Assembly (NCBI GenBank): GCA_035454885.1
Contig: DATIGE010000065.1
Coordinates: 1-53,271 of the forward strand
Reading direction: 5' to 3'
DNA from: a bacterium
GTDB lineage: Bacteria > UBA10199 > JACPAL01 > GCA-016699445
DNA length: 53,271 nucleotides
The notes under the pieces were generated by a model. It was not told where the DNA came from. It did no database searches and saw nothing but the letters and a program-made list of their open reading frames with translations. Position 1 is the stretch's first letter. Each line of letters starts with the position of its first letter. The position numbers were made by a program, and so were the translations under genes. Below are positions 23,780 through 37,242 of this stretch, piece by piece.

Positions 23780-25135
23780 GTGTCCATCGTGGTACCACAA
23801 ATTCTCTTGGTCGATGACGACCGTATTTTTTTGACGATGCTCGCCAAACGCCTCTCGCAAGAAGGGTGGCAGGTCTCCACCGCCGAAACGGCGGGGGATG
23901 GGCTGGAGAAAATCAGGAAACATAAGCCGGAAATCCTGCTCTTGGACGTCTTCCTCCCCGACCGCTCCGGGGTGGAAGCGGTCGGCGAGGTCAAGGCCTT
24001 GGCCCCCGATCTGCCCGTCATCATGGTGAGCACCTCGGGGGAGACCAAGAACATCGTCGCCGCCATCAAGAACGGGGCCTCCGACTACGTCAAAAAGCCC
24101 GTCGACGAAGCCCTCCTCACGGTCAAGATCCAGCATCTCCTGGACGTGCTGACCCTCAAGCGGACCCAGACCGAGTTCCGGGAGAACGCGGAACTCAAGC
24201 GGCTCATCGGCGAGTCGCCCGCAATCAAGAAGCTCATCCGCGAGATCAGCAAGGTCGCCAACTCCGATGCGACGGTCCTGCTCTCGGGCGAAACGGGAAC
24301 GGGCAAGGGGCTCGTCGCCGAGATCATCCACGGGCTGAGCCGGCGGCGCAATCAGCGGTTCATCGCCATCAACTGCGCCGCCATCCCGGCGACGCTCCTG
24401 GAGAGCGAACTCTTCGGACATGAACGCGGCGCCTTCACAGGCGCGATCCGCGAGAAGAAAGGCATATTCGAGCTGGCGGACCAGGGCACGATCTTTTTGG
24501 ATGAAATCGGGGAAATCGCGCCGGAGCTTCAAGTCAAGCTCCTCCGCGTCCTGCAAGGCCAGGAATTCGAGCGGGTCGGCGGAACCAAATCCGTCAAGGT
24601 GGACGTGCGCGTCATCGCCGCGACCAACCGGAATCTGGAGGACGCCATCGCCCAGGGCCACTTCCGCGAAGATCTCTTCTACCGGCTGAACGTCCTGCCC
24701 GTCACGGTGCCCCCGCTCCGCGACCGCAAGGAGGACATCCCTCTCCTCTTGGAGCATTTCATCCGCCAATTCGGCGACAAGGCGGAAAAGCGGTTCGAAA
24801 AGCTATCGCCGGAGATCGTGGAAACGCTTTCGGCTTATTCTTGGCCCGGCAACGTCCGCGAACTTCAGAATGTGGTGGAACGCGCCGTGGTCTTCGGCAA
24901 GGAGCCGCGCTTGGCCGTCACGGATTTCAACGTGAACCCGCCCCGCCCCGCGCCCGCGGCCGGTTCCGATAACGGCGGCGGCATCTCTTCCCTCAAAGAG
25001 CTCGAACAACAGCTCCTCCTTCAGGCCCTGCGCCAGTCCGGCGGCAACGTCTCACGGGCCGCGCGCACCCTCGGCATCAGCCGCGGCACGGTGTACCGCC
25101 GCCTTGAAAGGTACGAAATCGGCCTCAAAAAATGA
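23780..25135 (+). CDS. Sigma-54-dependent response regulator (NtrC/AtoC type)
   Basis: 451 residues from GTG 23780. A receiver domain (ILLVDDD, phosphoacceptor in LLLDVFLPD) is followed by an AAA+ domain with GETGTGKG Walker A, the sigma-54 contact loop GAFTGA, and [10 protein letters not shown] Walker B. It ends in a Fis-type helix-turn-helix ([22 protein letters not shown]). GTG 23780 is preferred over ATG 23696 because the 28 intervening codons are AT-rich and fall outside the domain. It activates sigma-54 promoters when phosphorylated, presumably by the kinase encoded 4 bp overlapping downstream. Confidence 0.92.
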   Translation: MSIVVPQILLVDDDRIFLTMLAKRLSQEGWQVSTAETAGDGLEKIRKHKPEILLLDVFLPDRSGVEAVGEVKALAPDLPVIMVSTSGETKNIVAAIKNGASDYVKKPVDEALLTVKIQHLLDVLTLKRTQTEFRENAELKRLIGESPAIKKLIREISKVANSDATVLLSGETGTGKGLVAEIIHGLSRRRNQRFIAINCAAIPATLLESELFGHERGAFTGAIREKKGIFELADQGTIFLDEIGEIAPELQVKLLRVLQGQEFERVGGTKSVKVDVRVIAATNRNLEDAIAQGHFREDLFYRLNVLPVTVPPLRDRKEDIPLLLEHFIRQFGDKAEKRFEKLSPEIVETLSAYSWPGNVRELQNVVERAVVFGKEPRLAVTDFNVNPPRPAPAAGSDNGGGISSLKELEQQLLLQALRQSGGNVSRAARTLGISRGTVYRRLERYEIGLKK

Positions 25136-27405
25136 TCCCGCTGGACTATTCGCTGTTCGCCGCCGCCGCGCTGTCCGCGTTCGCGGCGATCGACGTCTGG
25201 CTCCGTCGGCCGGACCGCGAAAGCAGGCTTCCGCCCGGCGCCTGGATTTTCGTCGTTCTGGCGCTTTTCGCCGGATGGTTTCTGGTCGGCGCGGCGGGAA
25301 ACCACGAGAAAAAGCGCATCCAGAACATGGTCGAGGGCTTCGCGCCCACCTACGCGATGGAGTTGGCCCGGATGGGCCACGAACGCGTGGGGCTTCACAC
25401 GAGCCCTTCGGACCCCCTCTATCTCTCGATGATCGACGCACAAATCCGCTGGCTGGGGCTCAATCCCCTCGTGCACGACATCTACACCTTCAAGAAATCA
25501 CCGACGGGACAGATCGTCCTCATCGTGGATTCCGAAACCGACTATGACAGGAACGGCGTCTATGAGGGAGAACGCGAAAGCCGCACCGCGATCGGGGAGG
25601 TGTACGGGGAAGCCCATGAACCCCTTCGAAGGGCCTTCCTCGGAGAAAAGCTCTTCGACTCGGTGCCCGTCACCGACCGATGGGGGACTTGGGTCAGCGC
25701 GTACGTCCCCATGAGGGACGCGCAGGGGCGGGTTGACGCGGTTCTCGGCGTCGACTACGCCGCCAGCAATTGGCTGACGGCGATCCGGAGGGGACGTTTC
25801 GCCGTCATCGGATTTCTCGCGGTCCTGCTCGGCGTTTTCGGCTCGTCGGTGAGCGTCATCGCCACCCTCCGTTCGCACATTCTCCGCCGGCAAAAAGTGG
25901 AGGAGGAGCTTGTGCACGCAAAAATCGCAGCGGAGGCCGCGAACGTCGCCAAGAGCGAATTCCTGGCCAATATGAGCCATGAGATCCGTACTCCCTTGAA
26001 CGGCGTCATCGGCATGATCGACCTCATGAGCGAGACCGATCTGACCGCGCGCCAGAAGGAATTCCTCGAAACCCTGAAGGAATCCTCGCTCGACCTGTCG
26101 GCCCTCCTGAACGACATCTTGGATCTGTCCAAGATCGAGGCGGGAAGATTGGTCCTGGAATCCCTGCCCTTCTCCGTACCCGATTGCGTCGAGAGCGCGC
26201 TCAAGTCCTTCCGTTTCCGCGCGGAGGCCAAGGGATTGAGCCTGGAGTCAAGGATCGACCCCGCCGTTCCCCCTCTCCTCCTGGGCGACCCCGGCCGCTT
26301 CCGACAGATCCTCGCGAATCTGCTCGGAAACGCGCTGAAATTCACCGAGAAGGGCGGTGTCGCCGTGGACATCGTCAGGGAGTTGGAGGATTCGGAATCG
26401 GCGCGGCTCAGGATCTCGGTGTCCGACACCGGCATCGGCATCCCGCGCCACAAGCAAAGCGCCGTCTTCGATCTTTTCACCCAGTCGGACACCTCCATCA
26501 CGCGGAGGTACGGGGGTACGGGATTGGGGCTCTCGATCGTAGCCAAACTGGTCAGGATGATGGGGGGACGCGTCTGGGTGGAGAGCGAGGAAGGGCACGG
26601 CAGCCGCTTCCACGTCACGCTCGCCTTCGCCCGACCGGCCGCGGGGACCGTCCTTCCCCGGGAAGACCGAACCGTCCCCGTCGAGGCCGCGGCGCCTTTA
26701 CACATCCTTCTCGCGGAGGACACGCCGGTCAACCAGGTCGTGACGGTCACCATTCTCGAAAAGAGGGGCCATCGCGTGACCGTGGCCCGGAACGGACTCG
26801 AGGCCCTCGAAATGATCCGAAAAGGAAACTTCGATCTCGTTCTGATGGACGTCCAGATGCCCCTGATGGACGGATTGGAGGCCACGCGGCGCATCCGCGA
26901 ACTTGAAAAGACAGCGGGAAAGCACATCCCCGTCATCGCGATGACGGCACACGCGCTGTCCGACGACAGGGAAAAGGCCTTGAAGGCGGGGATGGACGAT
27001 TATCTCACCAAACCGATCGATACTCAAAAACTCCTCGCGACGATCGATCGGTTTGCGCGCAAGGCGGGAACATCCGGCGTCGATTGGACTCCGGGCGAGA
27101 TCGCGGAGCGCCTGGGAGGGGACCGGGAATTCCTCAAAAGGGTCGTCGCCCTTTTCGAAGAGGACCGGAAGCGCCTTCAGGGGGAGATCCGCAATGCGGT
27201 CAGCCGCAACGACGCCCGCGCTCTGGAGCACGCCGCCCACGCCTTGCGCGGGAGCGTGGGCAACTTCCGGTACCAAGAGGCCTTTGAGGACGCCGCGGAA
27301 CTCGAACGCATGGGACGCGAGGGAAAGACCGAAGGGACCGCCGCGCTCATCGCCCGGCTGGAGTCGAGTCTCGGCCGCCTTTCACAGCTGCTTCAGAATC
27401 TCTAG
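25132..27405 (+). CDS. Hybrid sensor histidine kinase with periplasmic sensor, receiver and Hpt domains
   Basis: 757 residues. Two membrane spans (about 5-55 and 223-245) enclose a Cache-like periplasmic domain (VPVTDRWGTWVSAYVPM). HisKA follows with SHEIRTPLNGVIG, then the ATPase with N, G1 and G2 boxes (NLLGNALKF, DTGIGIP, GTGLGLSI). A receiver domain has LVLMDVQMPLMDG, and a C-terminal Hpt domain has HAAHALRGS. This makes a His-Asp-His relay that likely ends on the sigma-54 regulator, whose stop codon it overlaps (ATGA). The 3' end overlaps the convergent peroxiredoxin gene by 24 bp. Confidence 0.92.
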   Translation: MIPLDYSLFAAAALSAFAAIDVWLRRPDRESRLPPGAWIFVVLALFAGWFLVGAAGNHEKKRIQNMVEGFAPTYAMELARMGHERVGLHTSPSDPLYLSMIDAQIRWLGLNPLVHDIYTFKKSPTGQIVLIVDSETDYDRNGVYEGERESRTAIGEVYGEAHEPLRRAFLGEKLFDSVPVTDRWGTWVSAYVPMRDAQGRVDAVLGVDYAASNWLTAIRRGRFAVIGFLAVLLGVFGSSVSVIATLRSHILRRQKVEEELVHAKIAAEAANVAKSEFLANMSHEIRTPLNGVIGMIDLMSETDLTARQKEFLETLKESSLDLSALLNDILDLSKIEAGRLVLESLPFSVPDCVESALKSFRFRAEAKGLSLESRIDPAVPPLLLGDPGRFRQILANLLGNALKFTEKGGVAVDIVRELEDSESARLRISVSDTGIGIPRHKQSAVFDLFTQSDTSITRRYGGTGLGLSIVAKLVRMMGGRVWVESEEGHGSRFHVTLAFARPAAGTVLPREDRTVPVEAAAPLHILLAEDTPVNQVVTVTILEKRGHRVTVARNGLEALEMIRKGNFDLVLMDVQMPLMDGLEATRRIRELEKTAGKHIPVIAMTAHALSDDREKALKAGMDDYLTKPIDTQKLLATIDRFARKAGTSGVDWTPGEIAERLGGDREFLKRVVALFEEDRKRLQGEIRNAVSRNDARALEHAAHALRGSVGNFRYQEAFEDAAELERMGREGKTEGTAALIARLESSLGRLSQLLQNL

Positions 27406-27834
27406 CGCCTCGTCCACGTGCTTCTTCGGCCGGAATTGCGATGAGAAGACGTGGCGCACGACGCCCCGCTTGTCGATCACGAACGTCACGCGTCCGGGAA
27501 GAAGTCCGAGCGTCGAGGAAACGCCGTATGCCTTCCGGACCGCATCGCCCTCGTCGCTCAGGAGCCGGAACGGCAAACGGTATTTGGCGGCGAATTGCTT
27601 GTGCGACGCCGGGTTGTCGCCGCTCACGCCCAACACCTCGGCCCCCGCGTCCGAGAATACCTGGAAGCTGTCCCGGAACAGACAGGCCTCGGCCGTGCAG
27701 CCGGGGGTGTCGTCCTTGGGATAGAAATAAAGGACGACGGCCTTCTTGCCCTTGAAATCGGAGAGCCGGACGGCGGTTCCGGACTGGTCTTTCAAGGAAA
27801 AATCCGGGGCCGCTTCTCCGGCACGCAATCCCAT
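27382..27834 (-). CDS. bcp: Bcp/PrxQ-type thiol peroxidase
   Basis: 150 residues from ATG 27834 with GGGAGG upstream. FYPKDDTPGCTAEACLFRD has the peroxidatic Cys and, five residues on, the resolving Cys of the PrxQ subgroup. It reduces peroxides at the expense of thioredoxin. It lies 22 bp after serS on the same strand. A longer reading into serS was rejected because it lacks a ribosome site and would overlap the synthetase. Confidence 0.92.
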   Translation of the reverse strand: MGLRAGEAAPDFSLKDQSGTAVRLSDFKGKKAVVLYFYPKDDTPGCTAEACLFRDSFQVFSDAGAEVLGVSGDNPASHKQFAAKYRLPFRLLSDEGDAVRKAYGVSSTLGLLPGRVTFVIDKRGVVRHVFSSQFRPKKHVDEALEILKQL

Positions 27835-27856
27835 GGAACACCCTCCCAATAAAACG

Positions 27857-30228
<2,372 letters not shown>

Positions 30229-30254
30229 GGGGGTTCGTCTCCTTGGAGGAAACG

Positions 30255-30283
30255 AATGTAAAGGAAAGCCCCGGCTGCGTCAA
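30255..30283 (-). promoter_or_regulatory. Promoter of the DsbA-like lipoprotein, embedded in the glnA terminator
   Basis: On the minus strand TTGACG (30283-30278) lies in the loop of the terminator hairpin, and TACATT (30260-30255) is 17 bp downstream. Transcription would start near 30248, 20 nt before the ATG, with the ribosome site AAGGAG between. The -35 element is therefore exposed in the loop of the terminator sequence. Confidence 0.45.
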
Positions 30284-30298
30284 GCAGCCGGGGCTTTC
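30264..30298 (-). terminator. Rho-independent terminator of the glnA operon
   Basis: A perfect 15-bp stem (GAAAGCCCCGGCTGC / GCAGCCGGGGCTTTC) closes a 5-nt loop, and the minus strand continues as CTTTCCTTT. It lies 44 bp after the glnA stop. A second hairpin, GGGGCGGGG-TGA-CCCCGCCCC (30312-30332), precedes it and may add to termination or protect the mRNA end. Confidence 0.8.
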
Positions 30299-30341
30299 TG
30301 AAAGTCGTGCGGGGGCGGGGTGACCCCGCCCCTACCTGAAT

Positions 30342-31763
30342 TTAGATGTCGAAATAGAGCGCGAACTCGTACGGCACCGGACGGAGACGGACCGGGTCGA
30401 GCTCGTTTTCCGTCTTGTAATCGATCCACTTGCGGATCAGGTCCTCCGTGAACACGTCGCCCTTCATTAGGAAGGCGTGATCCTCCTCGAGGGCGTTCAG
30501 GGCCTGATCAAGACCTCCCGGCATCTGGGGAACCTTCGAGAGCTCCTCGGGAGAAAGGGAGTAGATGTCCTTCTCGAGGGCCTGGCCCGGGTCAATCCGG
30601 TTCTGGATGCCGTCGAGACCCGCCATGCAGAGGGCCGCAAACGTGAGATAACCGTTCGACGACGGATCGGGGAAACGAACCTCGATGCGCTTCGCCTTGG
30701 GCGAATTGACGATGGGAATACGAACGGCGGCGGAGCGGTTACGAGCCGAATAGGCCAGATTGACCGGGGCCTCGTATCCCGGGACCAAACGGCGGTAGGA
30801 GTTCGTCGTCGGGTTCGAAAAAGCCGCGATGGTCTTGGCGTGCTTGAGAACGCCGCCGATATAATGGAGCGCCATTTCCGACATCCCGCCGTACTTGTCG
30901 CCGGCGAAGAGCGGCTTGTCGCCCTTCCAGATGGACTGATGGCAGTGCATGCCGGAGCCGTTGTCGCCGAAGAGGGGCTTGGGCATGAAGGTCACCGTCT
31001 TGCCGTGACGGCGCGCGACGTTCTTGAGCACGTACTTGAACCACATGAGCTTGTCGCCCATCTTCGTGAGGGTGTCGAAGCGCATGTCGATCTCGCACTG
31101 CCCGGCCGTCGCCACCTCGTGATGCTGTGCCTCGACGATGATTCCGAGCTTCTCGAGCTCCAGAACCATCTCCGTCCGGATGTCCTGCAGGGTGTCCGTC
31201 GGGGCGACGGGGAAATAGCCCTCCTTGATGCGCGGCTGGTAGCCCAGGTTGGTCTTGCCGTCCGGCAGGATTTCCTTGCCGGAGTTCCAGCGGCCTTCTA
31301 CGGAATCCACATAGTAGTAGCCCGCGTTCGCCGTCTGGTCGAACCGGACGGAGTCGAAGACGAAGAACTCGGCCTCGGGACCGAAGTAGATCGTGTCACC
31401 GATGCCCGTCGACTTCACGTAGGCCTCCGCCTTCTTGGCGATGTAACGGGGATCGCGGCTGTAGCACTGCTTGGTGATCGGATCGGTGATGTCGCAGATG
31501 AAGGAGAGCGTCGGGTGCTCGCAGAAGGGGTCGAGCACGGCCGTGGAGGCGTCCGGGATAATGAGCATGTCGGACGCGTTGATCGGCTGCCAGCCGCGGA
31601 TCGAGGAGCCGTCGAAGCCGAAACCGTCTTCGAAGCTGGACTCCGAGAGTTGCGAAATGGGCACGGAAAAATGCTGCCAAACCCCGGGCAGGTCGATGAA
31701 CTTGAAGTCGACCATCCGGACCTTGTTTTCCTTGGCGAACGCCAGGATTTCTTTGGGTGTCAT
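30342..31763 (-). CDS. glnA: Glutamine synthetase type I
   Basis: 473 residues. [10 protein letters not shown], the ATP/ammonia region [18 protein letters not shown] and NRSAAVRIP are intact. The adenylylation loop [12 protein letters not shown] keeps the Tyr modified by GlnE in the GSI-beta class. It makes glutamine from glutamate, ammonia and ATP in the cytoplasm. It is last in the sigma-54 operon amt - PII - PII - glnA and is 30 bp from the PII gene. Confidence 0.97.
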   Translation of the reverse strand: MTPKEILAFAKENKVRMVDFKFIDLPGVWQHFSVPISQLSESSFEDGFGFDGSSIRGWQPINASDMLIIPDASTAVLDPFCEHPTLSFICDITDPITKQCYSRDPRYIAKKAEAYVKSTGIGDTIYFGPEAEFFVFDSVRFDQTANAGYYYVDSVEGRWNSGKEILPDGKTNLGYQPRIKEGYFPVAPTDTLQDIRTEMVLELEKLGIIVEAQHHEVATAGQCEIDMRFDTLTKMGDKLMWFKYVLKNVARRHGKTVTFMPKPLFGDNGSGMHCHQSIWKGDKPLFAGDKYGGMSEMALHYIGGVLKHAKTIAAFSNPTTNSYRRLVPGYEAPVNLAYSARNRSAAVRIPIVNSPKAKRIEVRFPDPSSNGYLTFAALCMAGLDGIQNRIDPGQALEKDIYSLSPEELSKVPQMPGGLDQALNALEEDHAFLMKGDVFTEDLIRKWIDYKTENELDPVRLRPVPYEFALYFDI

Positions 31764-31793
31764 GTTTTTTATCCTCCTTAAAAGGCTGATGAA

Positions 31794-32553
<760 letters not shown>

Positions 32554-34008
32554 TTATCGGGCCAAAATGTAGCCTTCTTCGCCATGTTCGCTCAGATCCA
32601 GTCCCTGGCGCTCGACTTCCGCCTCCGGACGCAGGCCGATGACCATCTTGACGATGAATCCGATCACGACCGTCCCGACGACCGAGAGCGAGAGCGTCAG
32701 ACCCATCGCCTTCAGCTGCTCGATCCACAGCGTGTTGCCCACGAGGTCCTTCAGGTTCGTGTTCAGGTTCCCGTTGACGTCGGCCGTCGCCAGGATGCCG
32801 GTCAGGAAGGCGCCCAACGTGCCGCCCACGGCGTGGACGCCGAAGGTGTCGAGCGCGTCGTCATAGCCCAACCAGGCCTTGAGCTTCCAGCACGCGATGA
32901 ACGGGATGAGACCCGCCAGAACGCCGATGATGACCGCGCCCGACGGATCGATGAATCCCGCGGCCGGTGTGACAACGACGAGGCCGGCCACCGCGCCGGA
33001 ACAGAAGCCCAAAACGCTCGGATGTTTCTTGGTCATCCACTCGGCCAAGGCCCACGAGAACGACGCCACCGCCGCGGCGATCGTCGTCGTCATGAAGGCG
33101 TTGGTCGCGATTCCGTCGGCCGCCACCGCGCTGCCCGCGTTGAATCCGTACCATCCGACCCAGAGCATGCCCGTGCCCACCATGCAGAGGACCATGCTGT
33201 GCGGAGGCATCGCATCCTTGCCGAAACCCAGTCGCCTGCCGAGCATCAGGCAGAGGATCAAGGCCGACCAGCCCGAGGACATGTGCACGACCGTCCCTCC
33301 GGCGAAGTCGACCGACTTGATGGCGGCGTTCGCGTTCCAGACGCCGTTCATCAGCCCGTCGATGCCCCACACCATGTGGGCGAGCGGGAAGTAGACGACG
33401 ATCATCCAGAGCGCCACGAACACCAAGATCGCCGCGAACTTCATGCGTTCCGCGATGGCGCCGATGATCAGGGCCGGCGTGATGATCGCGAACATCATTT
33501 GATACATCGCAAAGAGGTTGTGAGAAACCCAATACGAGTAGTTCGTGTTGGGATTGGAATCGACCCCCTTGAAGAACGCGAAACTCATGTCCCCCAAGAA
33601 AGGACTGCCGGCCGAAAAGACCCAGCTATAACCGAACGCCCACCAGAGGATCGTCACGAGGCCCGCAATGCCCAGACATTGGGCCAGCACGGAGAGGACG
33701 TTCTTGGACCGGACCAACCCGCCGTAGAAGAGAGCCAGACCCGGCAGGGTCATGAACAGAACCAGCGCCGCCGAGGTCATCATCCAGGCGTTGTGCCCGG
33801 GACCGGCGCCGCCGATCTTGGACGAGACGGCGGCGTTCGCCGCATCGGCACCGCGGCCGCCGTTGTTGACGTAGGCCTCGAGGTCGGCGACACGTTGTTC
33901 GATCGAAGGTTCCGCCCTTTGCTGGGCCGTCGAGATTCCGGCGCTTGCGACCAAACCCGTCACAAGGGCCATCGTCGCCACGAAGATCACTGCGAGTTTG
34001 CGAGTCAT
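32554..34008 (-). CDS. amt: Ammonium transporter (first copy)
   Basis: 484 residues. An N-terminal signal-like segment and an unusual extra region (SIEQRVADLEAYVNNGG, a short coiled coil) precede eleven membrane spans. Core motifs include GGLVRSKNVLSV, FAGGTVVHMSSGWSAL and DTFGVHAVGGTLGAFLTG, the last with one of the pore histidines. It conducts ammonia and is likely gated by the PII downstream. It is the first gene of a sigma-54 operon and has GGGAGGGGAG before its ATG. Confidence 0.95.
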   Translation of the reverse strand: MTRKLAVIFVATMALVTGLVASAGISTAQQRAEPSIEQRVADLEAYVNNGGRGADAANAAVSSKIGGAGPGHNAWMMTSAALVLFMTLPGLALFYGGLVRSKNVLSVLAQCLGIAGLVTILWWAFGYSWVFSAGSPFLGDMSFAFFKGVDSNPNTNYSYWVSHNLFAMYQMMFAIITPALIIGAIAERMKFAAILVFVALWMIVVYFPLAHMVWGIDGLMNGVWNANAAIKSVDFAGGTVVHMSSGWSALILCLMLGRRLGFGKDAMPPHSMVLCMVGTGMLWVGWYGFNAGSAVAADGIATNAFMTTTIAAAVASFSWALAEWMTKKHPSVLGFCSGAVAGLVVVTPAAGFIDPSGAVIIGVLAGLIPFIACWKLKAWLGYDDALDTFGVHAVGGTLGAFLTGILATADVNGNLNTNLKDLVGNTLWIEQLKAMGLTLSLSVVGTVVIGFIVKMVIGLRPEAEVERQGLDLSEHGEEGYILAR

Positions 34009-34044
34009 AGAGCCTCTCCCCTCCCTTTCGTCGATTTGCCGCTA

Positions 34045-34060
34045 AGCAAATTTCATGCCG
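34045..34060 (-). promoter_or_regulatory. Sigma-54 promoter of the amt-PII-PII-glnA operon
   Basis: The minus strand reads CGGCATGAAATTTGCT: exact GG-N10-GC spacing, -12 element TTTGCT. Predicted transcription starts near 34034, leaving a leader of about 26 nt rich in GGGAGG ahead of the amt ATG at 34008. Sigma-54 control of glnA operons by NtrC is well known in Proteobacteria. Confidence 0.8.
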
Positions 34061-34150
34061 AAGGAGAGAAATCCCTAAGCCCTTGTATTTTCAAAGAACG
34101 AAGAAATTGCCGAAAGTGCGTGCAAGCCTAATTCGCATGCATTGCCTACT

Positions 34151-34191
34151 AAAAAAGCACCTGGCTCCCACCCCATTGCGGGAGCCAGGTG
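34151..34191 (-). terminator. Rho-independent terminator of the porin-amt-PII operon
   Basis: Arms CACCTGGCTCCC and GGGAGCCAGGTG (34158-34169 and 34180-34191) form a perfect 12-bp stem, followed on the minus strand by GCTTTTTTAG. It lies 38 bp after the stop of the PII gene at 34230 and upstream of the second sigma-54 promoter, so the nitrogen genes form two separate transcripts. Confidence 0.9.
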
Positions 34192-34229
34192 TGAGAGAGC
34201 CACTCGCATGCTCTCCGCTCGCAGTTGAC

Positions 34230-34583
<354 letters not shown>

Positions 34584-34601
34584 TTAAATTTACGGCCCAT
34601 G

Positions 34602-36014
34602 TCAATGACCCTGGACCGTCTGGAAGTCCGGATAGGCCCGGTTTCCATGTTCACCGAAGTCCAGACCCTCGACCTCCTCCTCGAGGCTGACGCGCATGCC
34701 GATCGTGAACTTGATGATGGCCCAGGCGACGAGGCATAAGGCGAACGTGAACGCCCCGACCGCCGCGACGCCGGTCAGCTGGATGAGGAACTGTTCCGCG
34801 CCGCCTCCGTAGAAGAGGCCGATCTTGGGCTGCGCATTGCCCCCCGCGAGGCCCGGTGCGGCGAAGAGACCGACGCACAAGGTCCCCCAGATGCCGTTCA
34901 CGAGATGGACGGACGTCGCACCGACGGGATCATCGATCTTCAGCTTGTCGAACATCATGACCGAGAGAACAACGAGGACGCCGGCAACGGCGCCGATGAG
35001 CAAGGCGCCGGTCGGCGTCACCCAGGCGCAAGGGGCCGTGATCGCCACCAAACCGGCCAGGGTGCCGTTCAGGATCATGCCGATGTCGGGCTTGCCGAGG
35101 AGGACCCACGCCGTGATCGTCGCCGTCAAAGTGGCGACCGCTCCGGCCATGTTGGTCGTGACCGCGATGTGGCCGATCAGGGTCGGATCCGCCGCCATCG
35201 TGGAACCCGGATTGAATCCGAACCAGCCGAGCCAGAGGATCAAGGCGCCCAGCGTGGCCGTCGACATGTTGTGCCCCGGAATCGGGTACATCTTGCCGTC
35301 CTTGTACTTTCCGTGGCGCGCGCCCAAGAGGAGAACGCCCGCCAATGCCGCCCAGCCGCCCATGGAGTGAACGACCGTCGACCCGGCGAAGTCAAAGAAT
35401 CCCTTGCTCGCCAGCCAACCGCCGCCCCAGATCCAGTGGCCGGTGATCGGATACATGAGACCGACTAAAATGAACGAGAAAATGATGAACGAAAGGAACT
35501 TGATGCGCTCGGCCACGGCACCGGACACGATCGTCGCGGCCGTTCCCGCGAATACAAGCTGGAAAAAAAACTTCGTCATGAGCGGAACACCCGTCCAGTT
35601 GAGCGCCGCGTAGGCACCTTGATAGGCGTCGGCCGTTGCCGGGCTGTTGTCGGCGCCCCCAAGGAACCACAAACCCTCCTTGCCGATGAAGCCGGTGCCG
35701 TTGCCGTACATGAGCCCGTAACCGATGACCCAATAGGCGACTGACGAGATGGCGAAGACGATGAAGTTCTTCGCCAGGATGTTGACGCAGTTCTTCTCGC
35801 GGCAGAACCCGGACTCCACCAGCGCGAACCCGGCGTTCATCCAGAAGACGAGCATCGCGGCGATCAGGGTCCAGACCGTGTCCGCGGCGATCTTGAGGGA
35901 CGCGACGTCTTGGGCATGGGCCGCGGTGGGCATGGCGCCCAACCCCAGCAGTAATGCGGCGAGTGAAACGAAGACGCTTCGTTTCGTCGCCGCCTCTTTA
36001 AGTTTCTTCCACAT
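34602..36014 (-). CDS. amt: Ammonium transporter (second copy)
   Basis: 470 residues with a cleavable-looking signal ([13 protein letters not shown]) and eleven membrane spans. Motifs include [35 protein letters not shown] and [15 protein letters not shown]. The sequence is clearly different from the first copy, so it is not a recent duplicate. It lies 20 bp after the porin gene and is followed by its own PII gene. Confidence 0.95.
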   Translation of the reverse strand: MWKKLKEAATKRSVFVSLAALLLGLGAMPTAAHAQDVASLKIAADTVWTLIAAMLVFWMNAGFALVESGFCREKNCVNILAKNFIVFAISSVAYWVIGYGLMYGNGTGFIGKEGLWFLGGADNSPATADAYQGAYAALNWTGVPLMTKFFFQLVFAGTAATIVSGAVAERIKFLSFIIFSFILVGLMYPITGHWIWGGGWLASKGFFDFAGSTVVHSMGGWAALAGVLLLGARHGKYKDGKMYPIPGHNMSTATLGALILWLGWFGFNPGSTMAADPTLIGHIAVTTNMAGAVATLTATITAWVLLGKPDIGMILNGTLAGLVAITAPCAWVTPTGALLIGAVAGVLVVLSVMMFDKLKIDDPVGATSVHLVNGIWGTLCVGLFAAPGLAGGNAQPKIGLFYGGGAEQFLIQLTGVAAVGAFTFALCLVAWAIIKFTIGMRVSLEEEVEGLDFGEHGNRAYPDFQTVQGH

Positions 36015-36034
36015 AAGGTCTCCTTGAATTTAAG

Positions 36035-37171
36035 TTAAAACGCGTACACCACTTCCGCCGAGACGGTGTCCTGGAACTTCCGCGTCGTGCCGTTGGACCT
36101 GAGATAGATGCCGCGATCCGCCTGGTCGTGGCGGGCCTCGATCCGAGTCTCCCAGCCGTCGCCCAGGTAGAAGTGAGCGGTGAGCGTGCCTTCTCCCACG
36201 GTGCCGTTCGTTCCGATCAAGAGGCGGGAGCCGTCATCCTGCATGAGTTCCCCGCGGAGCGTGAGGCCGAACGAATCCAGGGGCTTCCAGTGGACATAGC
36301 CCGCGCCGCCCCACCAGTTGGCGAAGCCGGAGCCGCCGATGCCCTCTTCCTTGCCCAGGTCGAAGTTGAGGCCGACGATCCACTTGTCGTTCGGGGTCCA
36401 TGTGCCGACGAAGTCGACCAGGCCCCTCAAATTTCCGTCGGAGCCGGGCTGCTCCGGCCCAAAGGTCCCTTGGAGAGAGAGAAGCAAGGTGTCGATGGGC
36501 TTATAAACCAGTTGGGCCAGGATCGATTTCCCCTTGTTGTTATCCCCGATCAGGTCCCAGCCGTTGACCACGCCCACCATCCCGGTGAATTTGTCCGAAA
36601 AGGGATAGGTCATGGTGACGCCCGTATGGGTGAACGGGATCGCGAATCCAAAAAGGAGCGAGCGGGACGTGTTCAGATTGTAGGCGCTCTCGATCACTTC
36701 GTAGCCAATGGGGGTCACGAAATGCCCGGCACGGAAGGTGATTCCGTTGCCGACGTTGGCGGTCAGATCGGCATAGGCCTGCTGAACGCCGAACTCGTCG
36801 ACGCCGATGACGCCGCCCTTCAGGACGTCGACGGCCGCCACGTCCTCGCCGTAGTTGAGATCCAGCCTGAACTTGACCCAATCGGCCGGCGCGTTCTCGA
36901 TGGCGATCTCCGCCAGGTTGAAGTCGAAGTTGTTGTGCCGCGTGTCGAAGACCCGCAGCGTATTCAACCCCGGGCACCCGGCCGCCGGACACGCCGGGTT
37001 GTTGAAGTTGAAGTTGTAACTCGTGGCGAAATTGCCCGTCACCTTGGTCTTGTCCCAGAAGGACGCCGACCCCGACTCTTCTTCCGCGAACGCCGTGGAG
37101 GACAAGGCCATCAGCCCCGCCGCCAGCAGCGCAAGCGCCCTGCCCTTGCTTCTGTCCCTGCTCGTCTTCAT
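36035..37171 (-). CDS. Outer-membrane beta-barrel porin (OmpL-like porin-2 type)
   Basis: 378 residues. A signal peptide (ALALLAAGLMALSSTAFAEE) is followed by alternating amphipathic strands and the FGFAIPFTHTGVTMTYPFSDKF segment of the PF07642-type porins. It ends in the terminal Phe used by the Bam machinery (EVVYAF). As first gene of a sigma-54 operon with amt and PII, it probably lets ammonium or small nitrogen compounds through the outer membrane under nitrogen limitation. The ATG has AAGGAGG upstream. Confidence 0.88.
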   Translation of the reverse strand: MKTSRDRSKGRALALLAAGLMALSSTAFAEEESGSASFWDKTKVTGNFATSYNFNFNNPACPAAGCPGLNTLRVFDTRHNNFDFNLAEIAIENAPADWVKFRLDLNYGEDVAAVDVLKGGVIGVDEFGVQQAYADLTANVGNGITFRAGHFVTPIGYEVIESAYNLNTSRSLLFGFAIPFTHTGVTMTYPFSDKFTGMVGVVNGWDLIGDNNKGKSILAQLVYKPIDTLLLSLQGTFGPEQPGSDGNLRGLVDFVGTWTPNDKWIVGLNFDLGKEEGIGGSGFANWWGGAGYVHWKPLDSFGLTLRGELMQDDGSRLLIGTNGTVGEGTLTAHFYLGDGWETRIEARHDQADRGIYLRSNGTTRKFQDTVSAEVVYAF

Positions 37172-37199
37172 ACGAACCTCCTTAAGAGAGAATGATTGC

Positions 37200-37227
37200 G
37201 GGAGAGATTTGCCCTGAAATCTCTCCC
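37200..37227 (-). promoter_or_regulatory. Hairpin in the 5' leader of the porin-amt-PII mRNA
   Basis: GGGAGAGATTT and AAATCTCTCCC are perfect 11-bp arms around a 6-nt loop. The structure begins about 5 nt after the predicted sigma-54 start site (near 37232) and ends 28 bp before the ATG. It could protect the 5' end of the mRNA, as the 5' stem-loop of ompA does, or be a protein or sRNA target. There is no T-tract, so it is not a standard terminator. Confidence 0.6.
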
Positions 37228-37242
37228 TTGGAAGCAGCGCAG

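Noticed and set aside
30312-30332. GGGGCGGGG-TGA-CCCCGCCCC as the main glnA terminator
   Set aside because: There is no T-tract after it on either strand. The next hairpin (30264-30298) with CTTTCCTTT is the better terminator.
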